Assembly: GCA_963777485.1 (NCBI GenBank)
Contig: CAVZQP010000001.1
Coordinates: 124,001 to 188,000 of the forward strand
Length of the DNA stretch: 64,000 nucleotides
Direction: 5' to 3'
DNA from: Bog-473 sp963777485
Lineage (GTDB): Bacteria > Actinomycetota > Acidimicrobiia > Acidimicrobiales > RAAP-2
In this document: positions 44,001 to 52,207 of the stretch, piece after piece
How the letters are laid out: each line of letters begins with the position of its first letter
How positions within the stretch are numbered: position 1 is the stretch's first letter
Position numbers and translations under genes: made by a program
The notes under the pieces: generated by a model
Seen by the model: the letters and a program-made list of their open reading frames with translations, nothing else
Database searches by the model: none
What the model was told of the DNA's origin: nothing

Positions 44001-44571
44001 CGCGGCGGGCGCCGTTGATGGCGGCCTTCACCGACAACATGTCGAACTGCGTCTCGATCAGCAGCAGGTCGACGCCACCCTCGAGCAGCCCGAGCGCCTG
44101 CTCCTCGTAGGCGTCGCGGAAGTCGGCGTAGGGGATCTGGCCCAGTGTGGGGAACTTCGTCCCCGGCCCCATCGAGCCTGCCACCCACCGCGGGCGCGAC
44201 GGTGTGGCGAACTCGTTGCGCACGGCGCAAGCCAGCTCGGCGGCGGTGCGGGTCAGTTCGCGGGCCCGGTCGGCCAGGCCGTACTCGGCCAGCACCACCG
44301 AGGTCGATCCGAACGTGTCGGTCTCGACGACGTCACAACCCACGTCGTAGAACGAGCGATGCACCTGCGCAACGAGCTCGGGCTTCGTCTCGACGAGGAC
44401 CTCGTTGCAGCCCTCGAGCTCGGGGCCACCGAAGTCCTCGGGGCCCAGCCCGAGGAGCTGGAGGTTCGTCCCCATGGCGCCGTCGAAGATGACGACGCGC
44501 TCGCGCAGCGCCTGGAGGTAGCTGGACGCGGACGGATCGAGACGTCCGAGCAGTTCGGGGGAGGGTGCCAT
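41068..44571 (-). CDS. metH: Cobalamin-dependent methionine synthase MetH
   Basis: A full 1167-residue MetH with four modules: homocysteine-binding (about 20-330, zinc ligands in GLNCATG and GGCCGTTPEH), methyltetrahydrofolate-binding (about 345-620), cobalamin-binding with the lower ligand His in DVHDIGKN (about 745), and the C-terminal reactivation domain that binds SAM. It transfers methyl from methyltetrahydrofolate to homocysteine. It is divergent from a cobalamin adenosyltransferase with only 64 bp between, too short for a cobalamin riboswitch. A TATCCT box lies 10 nt upstream of ATG. Confidence 0.96.
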   Translation of the reverse strand: MAPSPELLGRLDPSASSYLQALRERVVIFDGAMGTNLQLLGLGPEDFGGPELEGCNEVLVETKPELVAQVHRSFYDVGCDVVETDTFGSTSVVLAEYGLADRARELTRTAAELACAVRNEFATPSRPRWVAGSMGPGTKFPTLGQIPYADFRDAYEEQALGLLEGGVDLLLIETQFDMLSVKAAINGARRAMAALGRVVPLQAQVTIELTGRMLPGTEIGAALTVLDAMQVDVVGLNCATGPVEMSEALRHLSGASRVPIACVPNAGLPSVVDGQMHYDLTPEGLAEHLHRFITEFGVSAVGGCCGTTPEHLAAVVEQCAGASIAVRTPVHEPAVASIYTSVPFKQDTSFLVVGERTNANGSKAFREAMLAADWDTCVAMAQDQVKEGSHLIDVCVDYTGADGVADMTEVASRLCTQSTVPIMVDSTEGPVVRAALEWIGGRPILNSVNLEEGDEPGTRLDTFLRLAREFGAAVVCTCIDEEGQARTAEWKLRAARNIRDIAVERYGLAPEDLMFDALALPLSTGMEESRLDGVETIEGIRSIKSELPGVSTILGLSNVSFGLNPAARQVLNSVFLHECVEAGLDSAIVHASKILPLSRIEERAKEICLDLVYNRRTEDYDPLQELLALFEGVKVNAGGADDHADWPVDQRLSQRIIDGNRNGLEGDLEEALGSGLGALDIVNDFLLAGMKVVGDRFASGEMQLPFVLQSAETMKTAVAYLEPHMEKTDQGGKATVVLATVKGDVHDIGKNLVDIILTNNGYIVVNLGIKVGINEMIAAVEEHEADAIGMSGLLVKSTLIMRENLVELNGRSLSTIPILLGGAALTRTYVERDLREIYEGRLFYGRDAFEGLRTMDRLVELKRSGEEDPLFGREISERNVPRRFENKDTGPVEGQPARSDVAADNRLFRPPFVGTRIAKGIALDEVAEFLNLTALFRNQWGFRPEEGEDDPAFKERVKATLREQLARAREGDILVPQVAYGHFAANAEGNDLIIWKDESRSSEWMRFAFPRQRKEPWLCISDFFRSVDSGEEDFASFMVCTIGSRASEEAGRLRAENHYQDYLFLHGLSVEMAEATAEYWHRRIREELGYADEDGPTLTGLFRQQYRGGRYSWGYPACPDLDDNAKVVELLGGERIGVTVSEGFQMEPEQTTDAIICHHPEAKYFVA

Positions 44572-44621
44572 GTGGGCAACAAGGATACCGGCGCCTCCGG
44601 AGCCCTCCGGACGGGCGCCGC

Positions 44622-44627
44622 TAGCAT
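44622..44627 (+). promoter_or_regulatory. Leaderless-type -10 box TAGCAT
   Basis: TAGCAT precedes GTG 44636 by 8 nt. This decides the start against ATG 44570, which lies opposite the metH start. Confidence 0.5.
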
Positions 44628-44635
44628 CCGCGCTG

Positions 44636-45178
44636 GTGCAGCCGAAGATCTATACCAAGACGGGCGACGACGGGACGACGGGGCTGCTCTACGGCGGACG
44701 GGCCCGCAAGGACTCGCGGCAGATCGAGCTGAACGGCGTCGTCGACGAGGCGCAGGCCGCGCTCGGTCTGGCCCGGGCCGAGGCCGCCGCCGGCTCCGAG
44801 CTGCACGAGCGTCTGACCGCGCTCGCCCGCGACCTCTACGTCCTGATGGCGGAGGTGGCCACCGCCCCGGAGAACCGCACCAAGCTCAAGGCGGGGTCGA
44901 GCCTGGTCACGCCGGACATGGTGGGTGCGCTCGAGTCCGGGATCGACGACCTGCTCCAGCGCTTCGAGATGCCGAGCGACTTCACCATCCCGGGCGAGAA
45001 CAGGGTGTCCGCCGCCCTCGATTTCGCCCGAACGCTCGTGCGCCGCGCTGAACGCATCGCTGTCGCCGAACCGCCCGCCGACTCCCTCGTGCCCATGTAC
45101 CTGAACCGCCTCTCCGACCTGCTGTGGGCCATGGCGCGCTGGCAGGAGGGGGACGAACACCAGCTTTCGAAGAGATGA
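44636..45178 (+). CDS. Cob(I)alamin adenosyltransferase, PduO type
   Basis: A 180-residue PduO-type ATP:corrinoid adenosyltransferase that makes adenosylcobalamin. Motifs are KIYTKTGDDGTTGLLYGG at the N-terminus and FARTLVRRAER near the C-terminus, with a helical bundle between. Adenosylcobalamin is the cofactor of methylmalonyl-CoA mutase, encoded at 53.6 kb. The start GTG is set by the TAGCAT box. Its stop overlaps the next ATG. Confidence 0.92.
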   Translation: MQPKIYTKTGDDGTTGLLYGGRARKDSRQIELNGVVDEAQAALGLARAEAAAGSELHERLTALARDLYVLMAEVATAPENRTKLKAGSSLVTPDMVGALESGIDDLLQRFEMPSDFTIPGENRVSAALDFARTLVRRAERIAVAEPPADSLVPMYLNRLSDLLWAMARWQEGDEHQLSKR

Positions 45179-46239
45179 GCGGAACCCGCCTGCGCGTGGG
45201 GACTCTCTCCATCATGTTGAATCTTCCTGAGCGCACGGGATACGGCCGGGTCTGGAATTCGGCGCTGCCGGAGTTGGCTTCGATCGTCGACCTCGTGGTG
45301 GACGACCCGAGTCCCGACGTGTGGCTCTTCGACGGCCATACCGGTGATCCCGGCGTCGACGGGCCCGTGGTCATCAGTCTCTACGAGGTCAACTGGGGGA
45401 AGCCGGATTTCGATCGTGAGCACGCCGCCGGATTCGTCGAGAACATCGCTCGTTCGACTGAGTCCGCGGTACGACGCGCCGACCGCATCGTGACATGCGC
45501 CCACGCCTCCAAACAGCAGATCGTGGAGGCCTATGAGTTCCCGCCCGACCTCGTGCACGTCGTGCCTTTCGGGGTGGACCGCACCATCTTTCATCCTGAT
45601 GCCTCGGGTCGCGGCAGCACACTCGTGCGCGAGCGCATCGGAGACAACCGGCCCTACATCCTTTTCGCAGCGTCGCTTCACCCGCGGAAGAACCTGGCCG
45701 CGGTGCGCGGCGCCGTCGAGAATCTGGCTCGCCGCGGGTTCCCCCACGTGCTGGCGGTGGTCGCCGCCCCCGCGCCCGACCGTGCCGACTCGTCGGACCT
45801 GGCCGAGGCCGGATTCGCGGAGATCCCGGGCTTTCCGGGCCGGCTGGTGCGATTCGAGGACCCCACGGACGAGGAGTTGTCTGCGCTCATGTCAGGCGCG
45901 GACGTGGTCTGTCAGCCCAGCACGTCCGAAGGGTTCGGGCTCACCGTGCTGGAGGCGATGTCAGCCGGCGGGGTCGTGGTGGTATCCGATCGGGGGTCCC
46001 TGCCGGAACTGGTCAAGAGGGGCGGGTTGGTCGTGGAGCCGTCGGTTTCCGCGGTGGCGGAGGCACTCGCTTCCCTGCTCACCCGTCCGGCCGCAGCGAA
46101 ACGGCTGCGTGCCAGGGCCGTGCGACGAGCCAAGCAGCTGAGTTGGCAGCGAACGGCGCAGGGCTGGGCTCGCGTGGCGGCCCTTGCGGCGGGGGCCGAC
46201 CGTCACCGCAGTGTTCGCACAACACTGCGCCGGGCCTGA
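45175..46239 (+). CDS. Glycosyltransferase family 4 (GT-B)
   Basis: A 354-residue GT-B glycosyltransferase. The nucleotide-sugar site shows ILFAASLHPRKN and the E-x7-E signature SEGFGLTVLEAMSAGG. It probably transfers a hexose during glycopolymer or glycolipid synthesis; donor and acceptor are unknown. The ATG overlaps the adenosyltransferase stop (ATGA), though no functional link is evident. The next gene is convergent. Confidence 0.88.
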   Translation: MSGTRLRVGTLSIMLNLPERTGYGRVWNSALPELASIVDLVVDDPSPDVWLFDGHTGDPGVDGPVVISLYEVNWGKPDFDREHAAGFVENIARSTESAVRRADRIVTCAHASKQQIVEAYEFPPDLVHVVPFGVDRTIFHPDASGRGSTLVRERIGDNRPYILFAASLHPRKNLAAVRGAVENLARRGFPHVLAVVAAPAPDRADSSDLAEAGFAEIPGFPGRLVRFEDPTDEELSALMSGADVVCQPSTSEGFGLTVLEAMSAGGVVVVSDRGSLPELVKRGGLVVEPSVSAVAEALASLLTRPAAAKRLRARAVRRAKQLSWQRTAQGWARVAALAAGADRHRSVRTTLRRA

Positions 46240-46270
46240 GCGTTTGCGTCGGAGCGTCGGAGATGCGGGC

Positions 46271-47515
46271 CTAGTACTCCTGCACGTCGACCTCGGCCGA
46301 GACCATTGACCCTGTCTCGAGGTTGCGGTCGACGGGCACGGCCCTTCGACGGATGTCGAGCACGCTCAAGAACGCGCTGGCTAGCGCGCCCTGCGAGCCC
46401 ACGGTCAGCAGCGCCACAGACGGCACCACGAGCTTCAGCTCTTGCGTTGGATTCAGTGAGCCGTAACCGACGGTTCGCCATTTGAAGAGCGCGACCACCA
46501 GACCGATGACTCCTGCGAGAAACAGCAAGACCCCGAACACGACGCCGCGCTCGAACGACACGCGGCGAAGGATGCGCTCAAAAGTCGGATTCGGCGGCAG
46601 GAAGCCCTCATCGGTGCCGTACTTTTTCGTGAACACCGCGAAGAGAACGGACTGAAAGCCCACGATGAGCATCGCGTAGCACACGACGAGTGTGTCCACC
46701 CCGAGAGTGGCGCTGGCGATGTGCACAGAGGTGATCTCGACGAGGATGCCCAGGCCGACGCCCAACAAGCAGAGAACGACACCCGGATAGAAGAACAGCC
46801 ACCGCGGGCTGTAGATCAGCAAGAACCTGAGATGCCGCCACCCGTCGTGCCATGTGCGCAGGTGCGGTGGTCGCGATCGACCGTCGGGCTGAAGTGTGGT
46901 CGGCACCTCCTTGATGTCCAGTCCTTGCAACGTCGCCTTCACCACCATCTCGCTCGCGAACTCCATCCCACCGGAGTGCAGGTTGAGCGCCAGGATGCGA
47001 TCGCGTCGAAAACCCCGGAGACCGCAGTGGAAGTCGCCGATCTTCGAGCGGAAGAACAGCCTGCCCATCTTGCTGAGGACCGGGTTGCCCAAGTAGCGGT
47101 GCAGTGGCGGCATCGCCCCCGGAGCGATGCCACCCTGGAATCGATTGCCCATCACCAAGTCCGCACCGTCGCGGAGTGTGCTCACGAAATCGTCCAGATT
47201 GGAAAAGTCGTAGCTGTCGTCCGCATCGCCCATGATGACGTAGTCACCCTGCGCGGCTTGGATCCCAGCGATCAAGGCGTTGCCGTACCCACGCTGGGTC
47301 ACATGGACGACACGAGCCCCGGCCTCCTCGGCGATACCGATGCTGCCGTCGTCGCTTCCGTTGTCAGCGATCAGGACCTCCCCGGCGATGCCCGACTGAT
47401 CGAGGTACTCCTTGGCCTTGCGGATGCACGTGCCGAGGGTCTCGGCCTCGTTGAGGCACGGCATCAGAATTGTGACTTCGCGCGGCTCCGGCACTTCTCT
47501 GAGTTCCACGACCAT
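46271..47515 (-). CDS. Membrane glycosyltransferase family 2 (DPM1/DolP-mannose synthase-like)
   Basis: A 414-residue protein. The GT-A domain spans 1-230: VTILMPCLNEAETLGTC, the donor motif IMGDADDSYDF with DxD, and a GNRFQGG turn. Four C-terminal helices follow (about 235-370), the usual layout of polyprenyl-phosphate hexose synthases. A polyprenyl-linked sugar donor for envelope glycosylation is likely. It is upstream of no gene on its strand until the convergent GT4, and a methyltransferase precedes it by 21 bp. G+C appears lower here than in the metabolic genes. Confidence 0.87.
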   Translation of the reverse strand: MVVELREVPEPREVTILMPCLNEAETLGTCIRKAKEYLDQSGIAGEVLIADNGSDDGSIGIAEEAGARVVHVTQRGYGNALIAGIQAAQGDYVIMGDADDSYDFSNLDDFVSTLRDGADLVMGNRFQGGIAPGAMPPLHRYLGNPVLSKMGRLFFRSKIGDFHCGLRGFRRDRILALNLHSGGMEFASEMVVKATLQGLDIKEVPTTLQPDGRSRPPHLRTWHDGWRHLRFLLIYSPRWLFFYPGVVLCLLGVGLGILVEITSVHIASATLGVDTLVVCYAMLIVGFQSVLFAVFTKKYGTDEGFLPPNPTFERILRRVSFERGVVFGVLLFLAGVIGLVVALFKWRTVGYGSLNPTQELKLVVPSVALLTVGSQGALASAFLSVLDIRRRAVPVDRNLETGSMVSAEVDVQEY

Positions 47516-47536
47516 TGCCTGTTTCGATCCTGTCGA

Positions 47537-48331
47537 TCAGGCGGGCGCTGACCCGTGGACAACCAGGTTCGAACGCATTCCCAGAAGGCTGACGCCGTCT
47601 ACAGCCACCGAGGCACCAGGTGGAAACAGCTGGCGAAGGGATTTCTCGTCGAGCAGATTCAGATTCTCCGTGCTTGACCACGTCGTCTTGCCGACCTTGC
47701 GGAGTATCGATTGATGGTGCCGCTGGGGAAGCCAGTGAACGAAGGGCAAAAACGTATGCAGCTCCATCGGAAAACGCCGGTCCGGAGTCGTCAGGAAGAA
47801 CCGCTTGGAGACCCGAACCATCTCGGCGATGAACTGACGTTGGTGTGATCGGTCGCCAACGTGTTCGATTACTGCGCTCGAGAACGCAATGTCGAACTGG
47901 CGATCTTCGAACGGAAGGCGATCCCCGGCGGTCTGAACGAACGACACGCCTGGATGCGCCTCTTCCAAGTACGACGCGTCCTCGATGCTGGTGGCCGTGA
48001 TGCGTTCCGGGTGCGGATACCACTTCTCGAGAAAATTCGAGTCCTCCGTCACCGCGTCCGGCGTCGCACCGATGTCGACGATCGTCGTATCGGCGGACGG
48101 CTGGAGGGTTTGCAGGAAGGTCTCGTACATCTTCGTGCGCGCTTTGAGGGCGAACCTCGTCGTGAGGCCGCGGAAGCGGAACTGGCTGTTGGTGTAGTCC
48201 ACCACCGGGGGTTCACTGACAAGGGGTGGCGTCTCGCCGGGCGGTGACGGTGTTCCCATAGACAAGTAGGGCACTTTAGTCTTGACCAGTCTTCTACCCA
48301 GGTTGCCGGCTAATGCCCTCGAAACGAACAT
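47537..48331 (-). CDS. SAM-dependent methyltransferase (type 11-like)
   Basis: A Rossmann methyltransferase of up to 264 residues. The SAM loop reads VDIGATPD, with the usual second glycine replaced, and later FSSAVIEHVGDR and VRVSKRFFLTTPDRRFP give the post-motif strands. Methylation of a sugar or lipid intermediate would fit the neighbouring GT2 gene (inference). Start uncertain: ATG 48331 or ATG 48259; neither has a good Shine-Dalgarno. G+C is lower than average. Confidence 0.78.
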   Translation of the reverse strand: MFVSRALAGNLGRRLVKTKVPYLSMGTPSPPGETPPLVSEPPVVDYTNSQFRFRGLTTRFALKARTKMYETFLQTLQPSADTTIVDIGATPDAVTEDSNFLEKWYPHPERITATSIEDASYLEEAHPGVSFVQTAGDRLPFEDRQFDIAFSSAVIEHVGDRSHQRQFIAEMVRVSKRFFLTTPDRRFPMELHTFLPFVHWLPQRHHQSILRKVGKTTWSSTENLNLLDEKSLRQLFPPGASVAVDGVSLLGMRSNLVVHGSAPA

Positions 48332-48364
48332 CCGGCACGTACGCGACGCGAAGGCCGGACAGGT

Positions 48365-48973
48365 TCACCATCGGCCGTGATGGACTCGGGCGGCGCTGTC
48401 CGGAGCCGGACGGTCGAGGGATGCCGAACGGTGACTCCTTCCATCGGGCTTTCCGATGAGGACGGCGCAGAAGAGCCCCCATTCATCGGGGACACCCAGG
48501 GCGCTCGCGAGGCCGGCCTCCCCGCGAAAGTTGCCGAGCACGCATGCGCCCAGCCCGGCGTCGACGGCTTGCAACAACACGGACATCACCCCGAATGCTG
48601 CATCCCCGTACCAGTAGGGGATCGGCCAGGCCTCGGGCCCGGTCCCGAGCTCGGCGTCGCCCTTGTCGGGCTCCGCATAGCGGGCGACGTAGACAGCGGG
48701 CGACGCATAGGCCAACAAGACGACCGGCGCCCGAGCCAGCCCGCCGAACCAGTCGGGATTACGAGACCGCCACGCGTCGTCGGTGGTGGTGTCCCAATAG
48801 GTTGCGGTCTGCGCCGCGCCCCGGAGGACGACCCACGACGTGCCTTGGGTGTTGCCGGCGGTCGGGGCGGAGAGCGCGCCGGAGAGGATCCGCTCGAGCA
48901 CCGTGGCATCCACGGGATCACTGGCGAAGCTCCGGCACATCTGGCGCCGCCGCAGCACCTCATGGAGTTCCAC
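48365..48973 (-). CDS. Nitroreductase-family flavoprotein
   Basis: A 202-residue FMN-dependent nitroreductase-like protein. MELHEVLRRRQMCRSF at the start and AAFGVMSVLLQAVDAGLGAC are family motifs for FMN and dimer contacts. It may reduce nitro-compounds, quinones or an unknown natural substrate. A 120-bp gap separates it from the divergent rhodanese-ThiF gene. Confidence 0.85.
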   Translation of the reverse strand: MELHEVLRRRQMCRSFASDPVDATVLERILSGALSAPTAGNTQGTSWVVLRGAAQTATYWDTTTDDAWRSRNPDWFGGLARAPVVLLAYASPAVYVARYAEPDKGDAELGTGPEAWPIPYWYGDAAFGVMSVLLQAVDAGLGACVLGNFRGEAGLASALGVPDEWGLFCAVLIGKPDGRSHRSASLDRPAPDSAARVHHGRW

Positions 48974-49033
48974 CGCCGCAGTCTCCCAGGACAGGAGAGC
49001 CCCTGGCCGGGCCGGGAATGTTGACCCCGCTGG

Positions 49034-49088
49034 TAGTGTTTAACGATTGGTACGGGCCGCCAATAAGGGCTGGCCGCGTGAGGAGGAG
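49034..49088 (+). promoter_or_regulatory. Promoter and strong ribosome site for the rhodanese-ThiF gene
   Basis: TAGTGT (49034-49039) is a likely -10 box, and AGGAGGAG (49081-49088) a near-perfect Shine-Dalgarno 5 nt before a TTG start at 49094. Thus this gene, unlike many here, has a leader. Confidence 0.5.
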
Positions 49089-49093
49089 CAGCG

Positions 49094-50257
49094 TTGCCCA
49101 CGCCACGAGACCTTTTGAACGAAGCCAAGTCGTCCATCCGCGAGGTGGACCCCGCCGGCGCGCAGGAGCTGTTCGAGGGGGGCGGCGTCACGTTCTTGGA
49201 CGTGCGCGAACCGGACGAATACGAGCAGGGGGCGATCCCCAACGCCGTCCACCTGCCCCGCGGACACCTGGAGTTCCAGGTCGAGGGGAAGCTTCCCGAC
49301 AAGTCCGGCCCGATCGTCGTCTACTGCGCCGGCGGCGTTCGGTCGGCCTTTGCCGCCAAGACGATGCAGGACCTGGGCTATGCCGACGTCCAGTCGATGT
49401 CGGGCGGCTTCAACAAGTGGAAGGACCAGGACCGGCCGTGGGCGGCCCCCCAGACGCTGACCCCGGCCCAGCGGAATCGCTACCAGCGTCACCTCCTCCT
49501 TCCCGAGGTCGGCGAGGTCGGACAGCTGAAGCTGCTCAATTCGAAGGTGCTCCTCCTGGGTGCCGGAGGCCTCGGCTCACCGGCCGCGCTCTATCTCGCC
49601 GCTGCGGGTGTGGGGACCCTGGGCGTGATCGACATGGACGTGGTCGACGAGTCGAACCTGCAACGTCAGATCCTCCACAACATGGACCGCGTGGGCGAGC
49701 GCAAGGTCGACTCCGCGAAGAAGACGCTGACCGCGTTGAACCCCGACGTGAACGTCGTCACCTACGACGTGCGCCTCGGGGCAGACAACATCCTCGACAT
49801 CATCGACGGCTACGACGCAATCCTTGACGGGACGGACAACTTCCCGACCCGCTATCTGGTCAACGACGCCGCGCTCCTGAAGCGGATCCCGGTGATCCAC
49901 GGCTCGATCTTCCGCTTCGAGGGCCAGGTCACGGTCTTCGATCCCTACAACGGCCCGTGCTACCGGTGCCTTATCCCCGAGCCGCCACCGGCCGAGCTGG
50001 CGCCGTCGTGCTCCGAGGCGGGCGTGCTGGGTGTGCTGCCGGGGATCATCGGGTCCATCCAGGCGATCGAGACCATCAAGGTATTGCTCAAGCTCGGTGA
50101 TCCGCTCGTCGGGCGGCTGCTGGCCTACGACGCGCTGGAAGGTTCGTTCCGTACGTTCAAGGTGCGACAGGATCCGGCGTGCCCGGCGTGCGGGCCCGAC
50201 GCCGGCGAGATCGTCATCGCCGAGTACGACGAGCTCTGCATGCCCCATCGCCACTGA
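49094..50257 (+). CDS. Rhodanese-ThiF/MoeB fusion with N-terminal rhodanese
   Basis: A 387-residue protein for sulfur-carrier activation. Residues 15-112 are a rhodanese domain with active C78 (VVYCAGGVRS). Residues 125-387 are an E1-like adenylyltransferase: GAGGLGSP at 156-163, TDNFPTR, SCSEAGV with C306, and zinc pairs C289/C292 (CYRC) and C363/C366 (CPAC). It would adenylate and thiolate a MoaD/ThiS-type carrier. In MoeZ the rhodanese domain is C-terminal; here the order is reversed. No carrier gene is close. TTG start with strong Shine-Dalgarno. Confidence 0.9.
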   Translation: MPTPRDLLNEAKSSIREVDPAGAQELFEGGGVTFLDVREPDEYEQGAIPNAVHLPRGHLEFQVEGKLPDKSGPIVVYCAGGVRSAFAAKTMQDLGYADVQSMSGGFNKWKDQDRPWAAPQTLTPAQRNRYQRHLLLPEVGEVGQLKLLNSKVLLLGAGGLGSPAALYLAAAGVGTLGVIDMDVVDESNLQRQILHNMDRVGERKVDSAKKTLTALNPDVNVVTYDVRLGADNILDIIDGYDAILDGTDNFPTRYLVNDAALLKRIPVIHGSIFRFEGQVTVFDPYNGPCYRCLIPEPPPAELAPSCSEAGVLGVLPGIIGSIQAIETIKVLLKLGDPLVGRLLAYDALEGSFRTFKVRQDPACPACGPDAGEIVIAEYDELCMPHRH

Positions 50258-50302
50258 GCCCTCGGCTGGCTCGCGGCCCGAGCACCGCCCGTCGTCAGCC
50301 GC

Positions 50303-50308
50303 TAAAAC
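50303..50308 (+). promoter_or_regulatory. Leaderless-type -10 box TAAAAC (imperfect)
   Basis: TAAAAC precedes GTG 50316 by 7 nt; the last base departs from TANNNT. It favours 50316 over GTG 50310. Confidence 0.35.
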
Positions 50309-50315
50309 AGTGGTT

Positions 50316-51182
50316 GTGACACAGACGGCTACGCAGTCCCTTTCCGTCAACGGTGTGGAATTGGCATGGTCGGAACGCGGTTCCAGCCCAGCCGGGACAC
50401 CGTCTTTCGTGCTGGTTCACGGCTTCACCGGCTCAGCCCATGACTTCGCTCTCGTGGCGGATGATCTCGCGGCGGATCGTCGCGTCGCCCTCGTCGACCA
50501 GCGCGGCCACGGCCACTCCACCAAGACGGGAAGCCTCGAGGGCTACACGATCGACCAACTCGTCGCCGATCTCACAGCGTTTCTTGAAGCGGTCGGTGAT
50601 GGACCGGTCGACCTGCTCGGTCACTCAATGGGTGGCCGCGTCTCCATGGGCCTCGCCCTGAGCCGTCCCGATTTGGTGAGCACACTGATGCTCATGGACA
50701 CCAGCGCATGGTCGTTCATGCCACCCGACGACAGCATTCGTCAGCTGGTGCAGGCCTGGATCGAGGCATTCGACCCGACGGGGGGAATGCCCGAGTCACT
50801 CGGCGTCGGGAGCCCAGAAGACGCGCTGATTGAGGAGAGGATGCCCGCCTCGTGGCAAGAGGAGAAGGCAGCCAGCTTCTCGGGCATGGATGCGTATGCC
50901 GTGAAGGCACTTGGCATGGCCCTCATGGCTGACGTCGCCCAAGGCGAGACATCGCTCCGCGCTGAACTGCCGTCGATCACCTGTCCCACGACCGTCATCG
51001 CGGGTGAGCACGATCATCCATTGGTCGACCAGGCGCCGGAACTGGCAAGCCTCGTGGCCAACGGGCGGCTCGCCGTCATCGACGGCGCGTACCACTCGCC
51101 GCAATTGACGCACCCCGAAGATTGGAAGAGCGCGGTGCGCGTCCACCTCGCATGGGCCGATGCCACGCGGGACCGGTCGTGA
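50316..51182 (+). CDS. Alpha/beta hydrolase, Ser nucleophile
   Basis: A 288-residue alpha/beta hydrolase. VHGFTGS supplies the oxyanion hole, GHSMGG places Ser104 as nucleophile, GEHDHPL holds a likely acid and the His lies in AYHSPQL. Esterase, lipase or C-C hydrolase activity is possible. Its stop overlaps the aldo/keto reductase GTG (GTGA). Start chosen by the -10 spacing; 50310 would add two residues. Confidence 0.85.
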   Translation: MTQTATQSLSVNGVELAWSERGSSPAGTPSFVLVHGFTGSAHDFALVADDLAADRRVALVDQRGHGHSTKTGSLEGYTIDQLVADLTAFLEAVGDGPVDLLGHSMGGRVSMGLALSRPDLVSTLMLMDTSAWSFMPPDDSIRQLVQAWIEAFDPTGGMPESLGVGSPEDALIEERMPASWQEEKAASFSGMDAYAVKALGMALMADVAQGETSLRAELPSITCPTTVIAGEHDHPLVDQAPELASLVANGRLAVIDGAYHSPQLTHPEDWKSAVRVHLAWADATRDRS

Positions 51183-52186
51183 CAGGCACCGCGCCACCGC
51201 AAGCTACCGACCGCATCGTCCTGGCCGGATCCGACGTCGCGATCCCGCCCATTGGCGTCGGCACGTGGGCCTGGGGTGACAAGGGCGTCTGGGGGATGGG
51301 CGGTTACGACAAGTCGTTCACCGAATCGACGATCCGCGACGCGTGGGAGGCCAGCATCGAGGCAGGGGTCGTGCTCTTCGACACTGCAGAGGTCTACGGG
51401 CACGGCGAGAGCGAGCGCATCATCGGCCGTCTCTTGGCTGCGGACCGCACCGTCCGATCCCGCATCGTCATCGCGACGAAGTTCATGCCGAGCCCTTGGA
51501 AGTTGAACGTCCATGGTCAGCTCCTCTCGGCCGCGCGGCAGTCGCTCGATCGCCTCGGGTGCGGCGCTATCGACCTGTACCAGATCCATGGGCCCATCTC
51601 GCTGCGCTCGCACAACGCTCTGGCGGAGGCGCTGGCGGCTGCCCAGGCGGAGGGATTGGTGAAGGCGGTCGGCGTGTCCAACTACTCGGCCAAGGAGACG
51701 CGCTCGATCGACGCGGCGCTGCGCAAACGTGGTCTGCGGTTGGCCAGCAACCAGATCGAGTTCTCCCTTCTACGGACCATGCCTCGCCAGGTCGGCCTTC
51801 TCGACTGCTGCCGCGAGCTCGGTGTCGTCCCGCTGGCGTACTCGCCGATCGGCCAGGGGAGGCTGACGGGTAAGTACAGCGTGTCGAACCCACCCCCGGG
51901 CAGCCGGACGTTCTCGGCTCACCCGATGGAGCAGGTCGACGCGATCGTCGCTGAACTTCGCCGCATCGGCGAGGCCCATGACGGGCGAACTCCGAGCCAG
52001 GTCGCCTTGGCCTGGCTCATCGCACGGGGCGCCGTTCCCATCCCCGGTGCCAAGAACCGCTCGCAGGCTGAGCAGAACGCAGGCGCCTTGGGTTGGCAGA
52101 TGACCGACGACGAGCTGGCCTACCTCGATGCCGCCTCCCTCTTCGGGAAGCGCGGGATCTCCCAACGCGTTTGGCAACACGGCTGA
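51179..52186 (+). CDS. Aldo/keto reductase
   Basis: A 335-residue NADPH-dependent TIM-barrel reductase. Catalytic residues appear as FDTAEVYG (Asp, Tyr), IATKF (Lys) and YQIHGP (His). AWLIARGAVPIPGAKN near the C-terminus binds the NADPH phosphate. Substrate unknown. It is translationally coupled to the hydrolase before it. The next gene has its own promoter. Confidence 0.9.
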   Translation: MTGTAPPQATDRIVLAGSDVAIPPIGVGTWAWGDKGVWGMGGYDKSFTESTIRDAWEASIEAGVVLFDTAEVYGHGESERIIGRLLAADRTVRSRIVIATKFMPSPWKLNVHGQLLSAARQSLDRLGCGAIDLYQIHGPISLRSHNALAEALAAAQAEGLVKAVGVSNYSAKETRSIDAALRKRGLRLASNQIEFSLLRTMPRQVGLLDCCRELGVVPLAYSPIGQGRLTGKYSVSNPPPGSRTFSAHPMEQVDAIVAELRRIGEAHDGRTPSQVALAWLIARGAVPIPGAKNRSQAEQNAGALGWQMTDDELAYLDAASLFGKRGISQRVWQHG

Positions 52187-52195
52187 ACCCGGCGG

Positions 52196-52201
52196 TAGCG
52201 T
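52196..52201 (+). promoter_or_regulatory. Leaderless-type -10 box TAGCGT
   Basis: TAGCGT precedes GTG 52208 of ctaG by 6 nt. Confidence 0.45.
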
Positions 52202-52207
52202 CTTGAG

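Noticed and set aside
44572..44635. Cobalamin riboswitch between metH and the adenosyltransferase
   Set aside because: The gap is 64 bp and is filled by two promoters; no B12-box was recognised.
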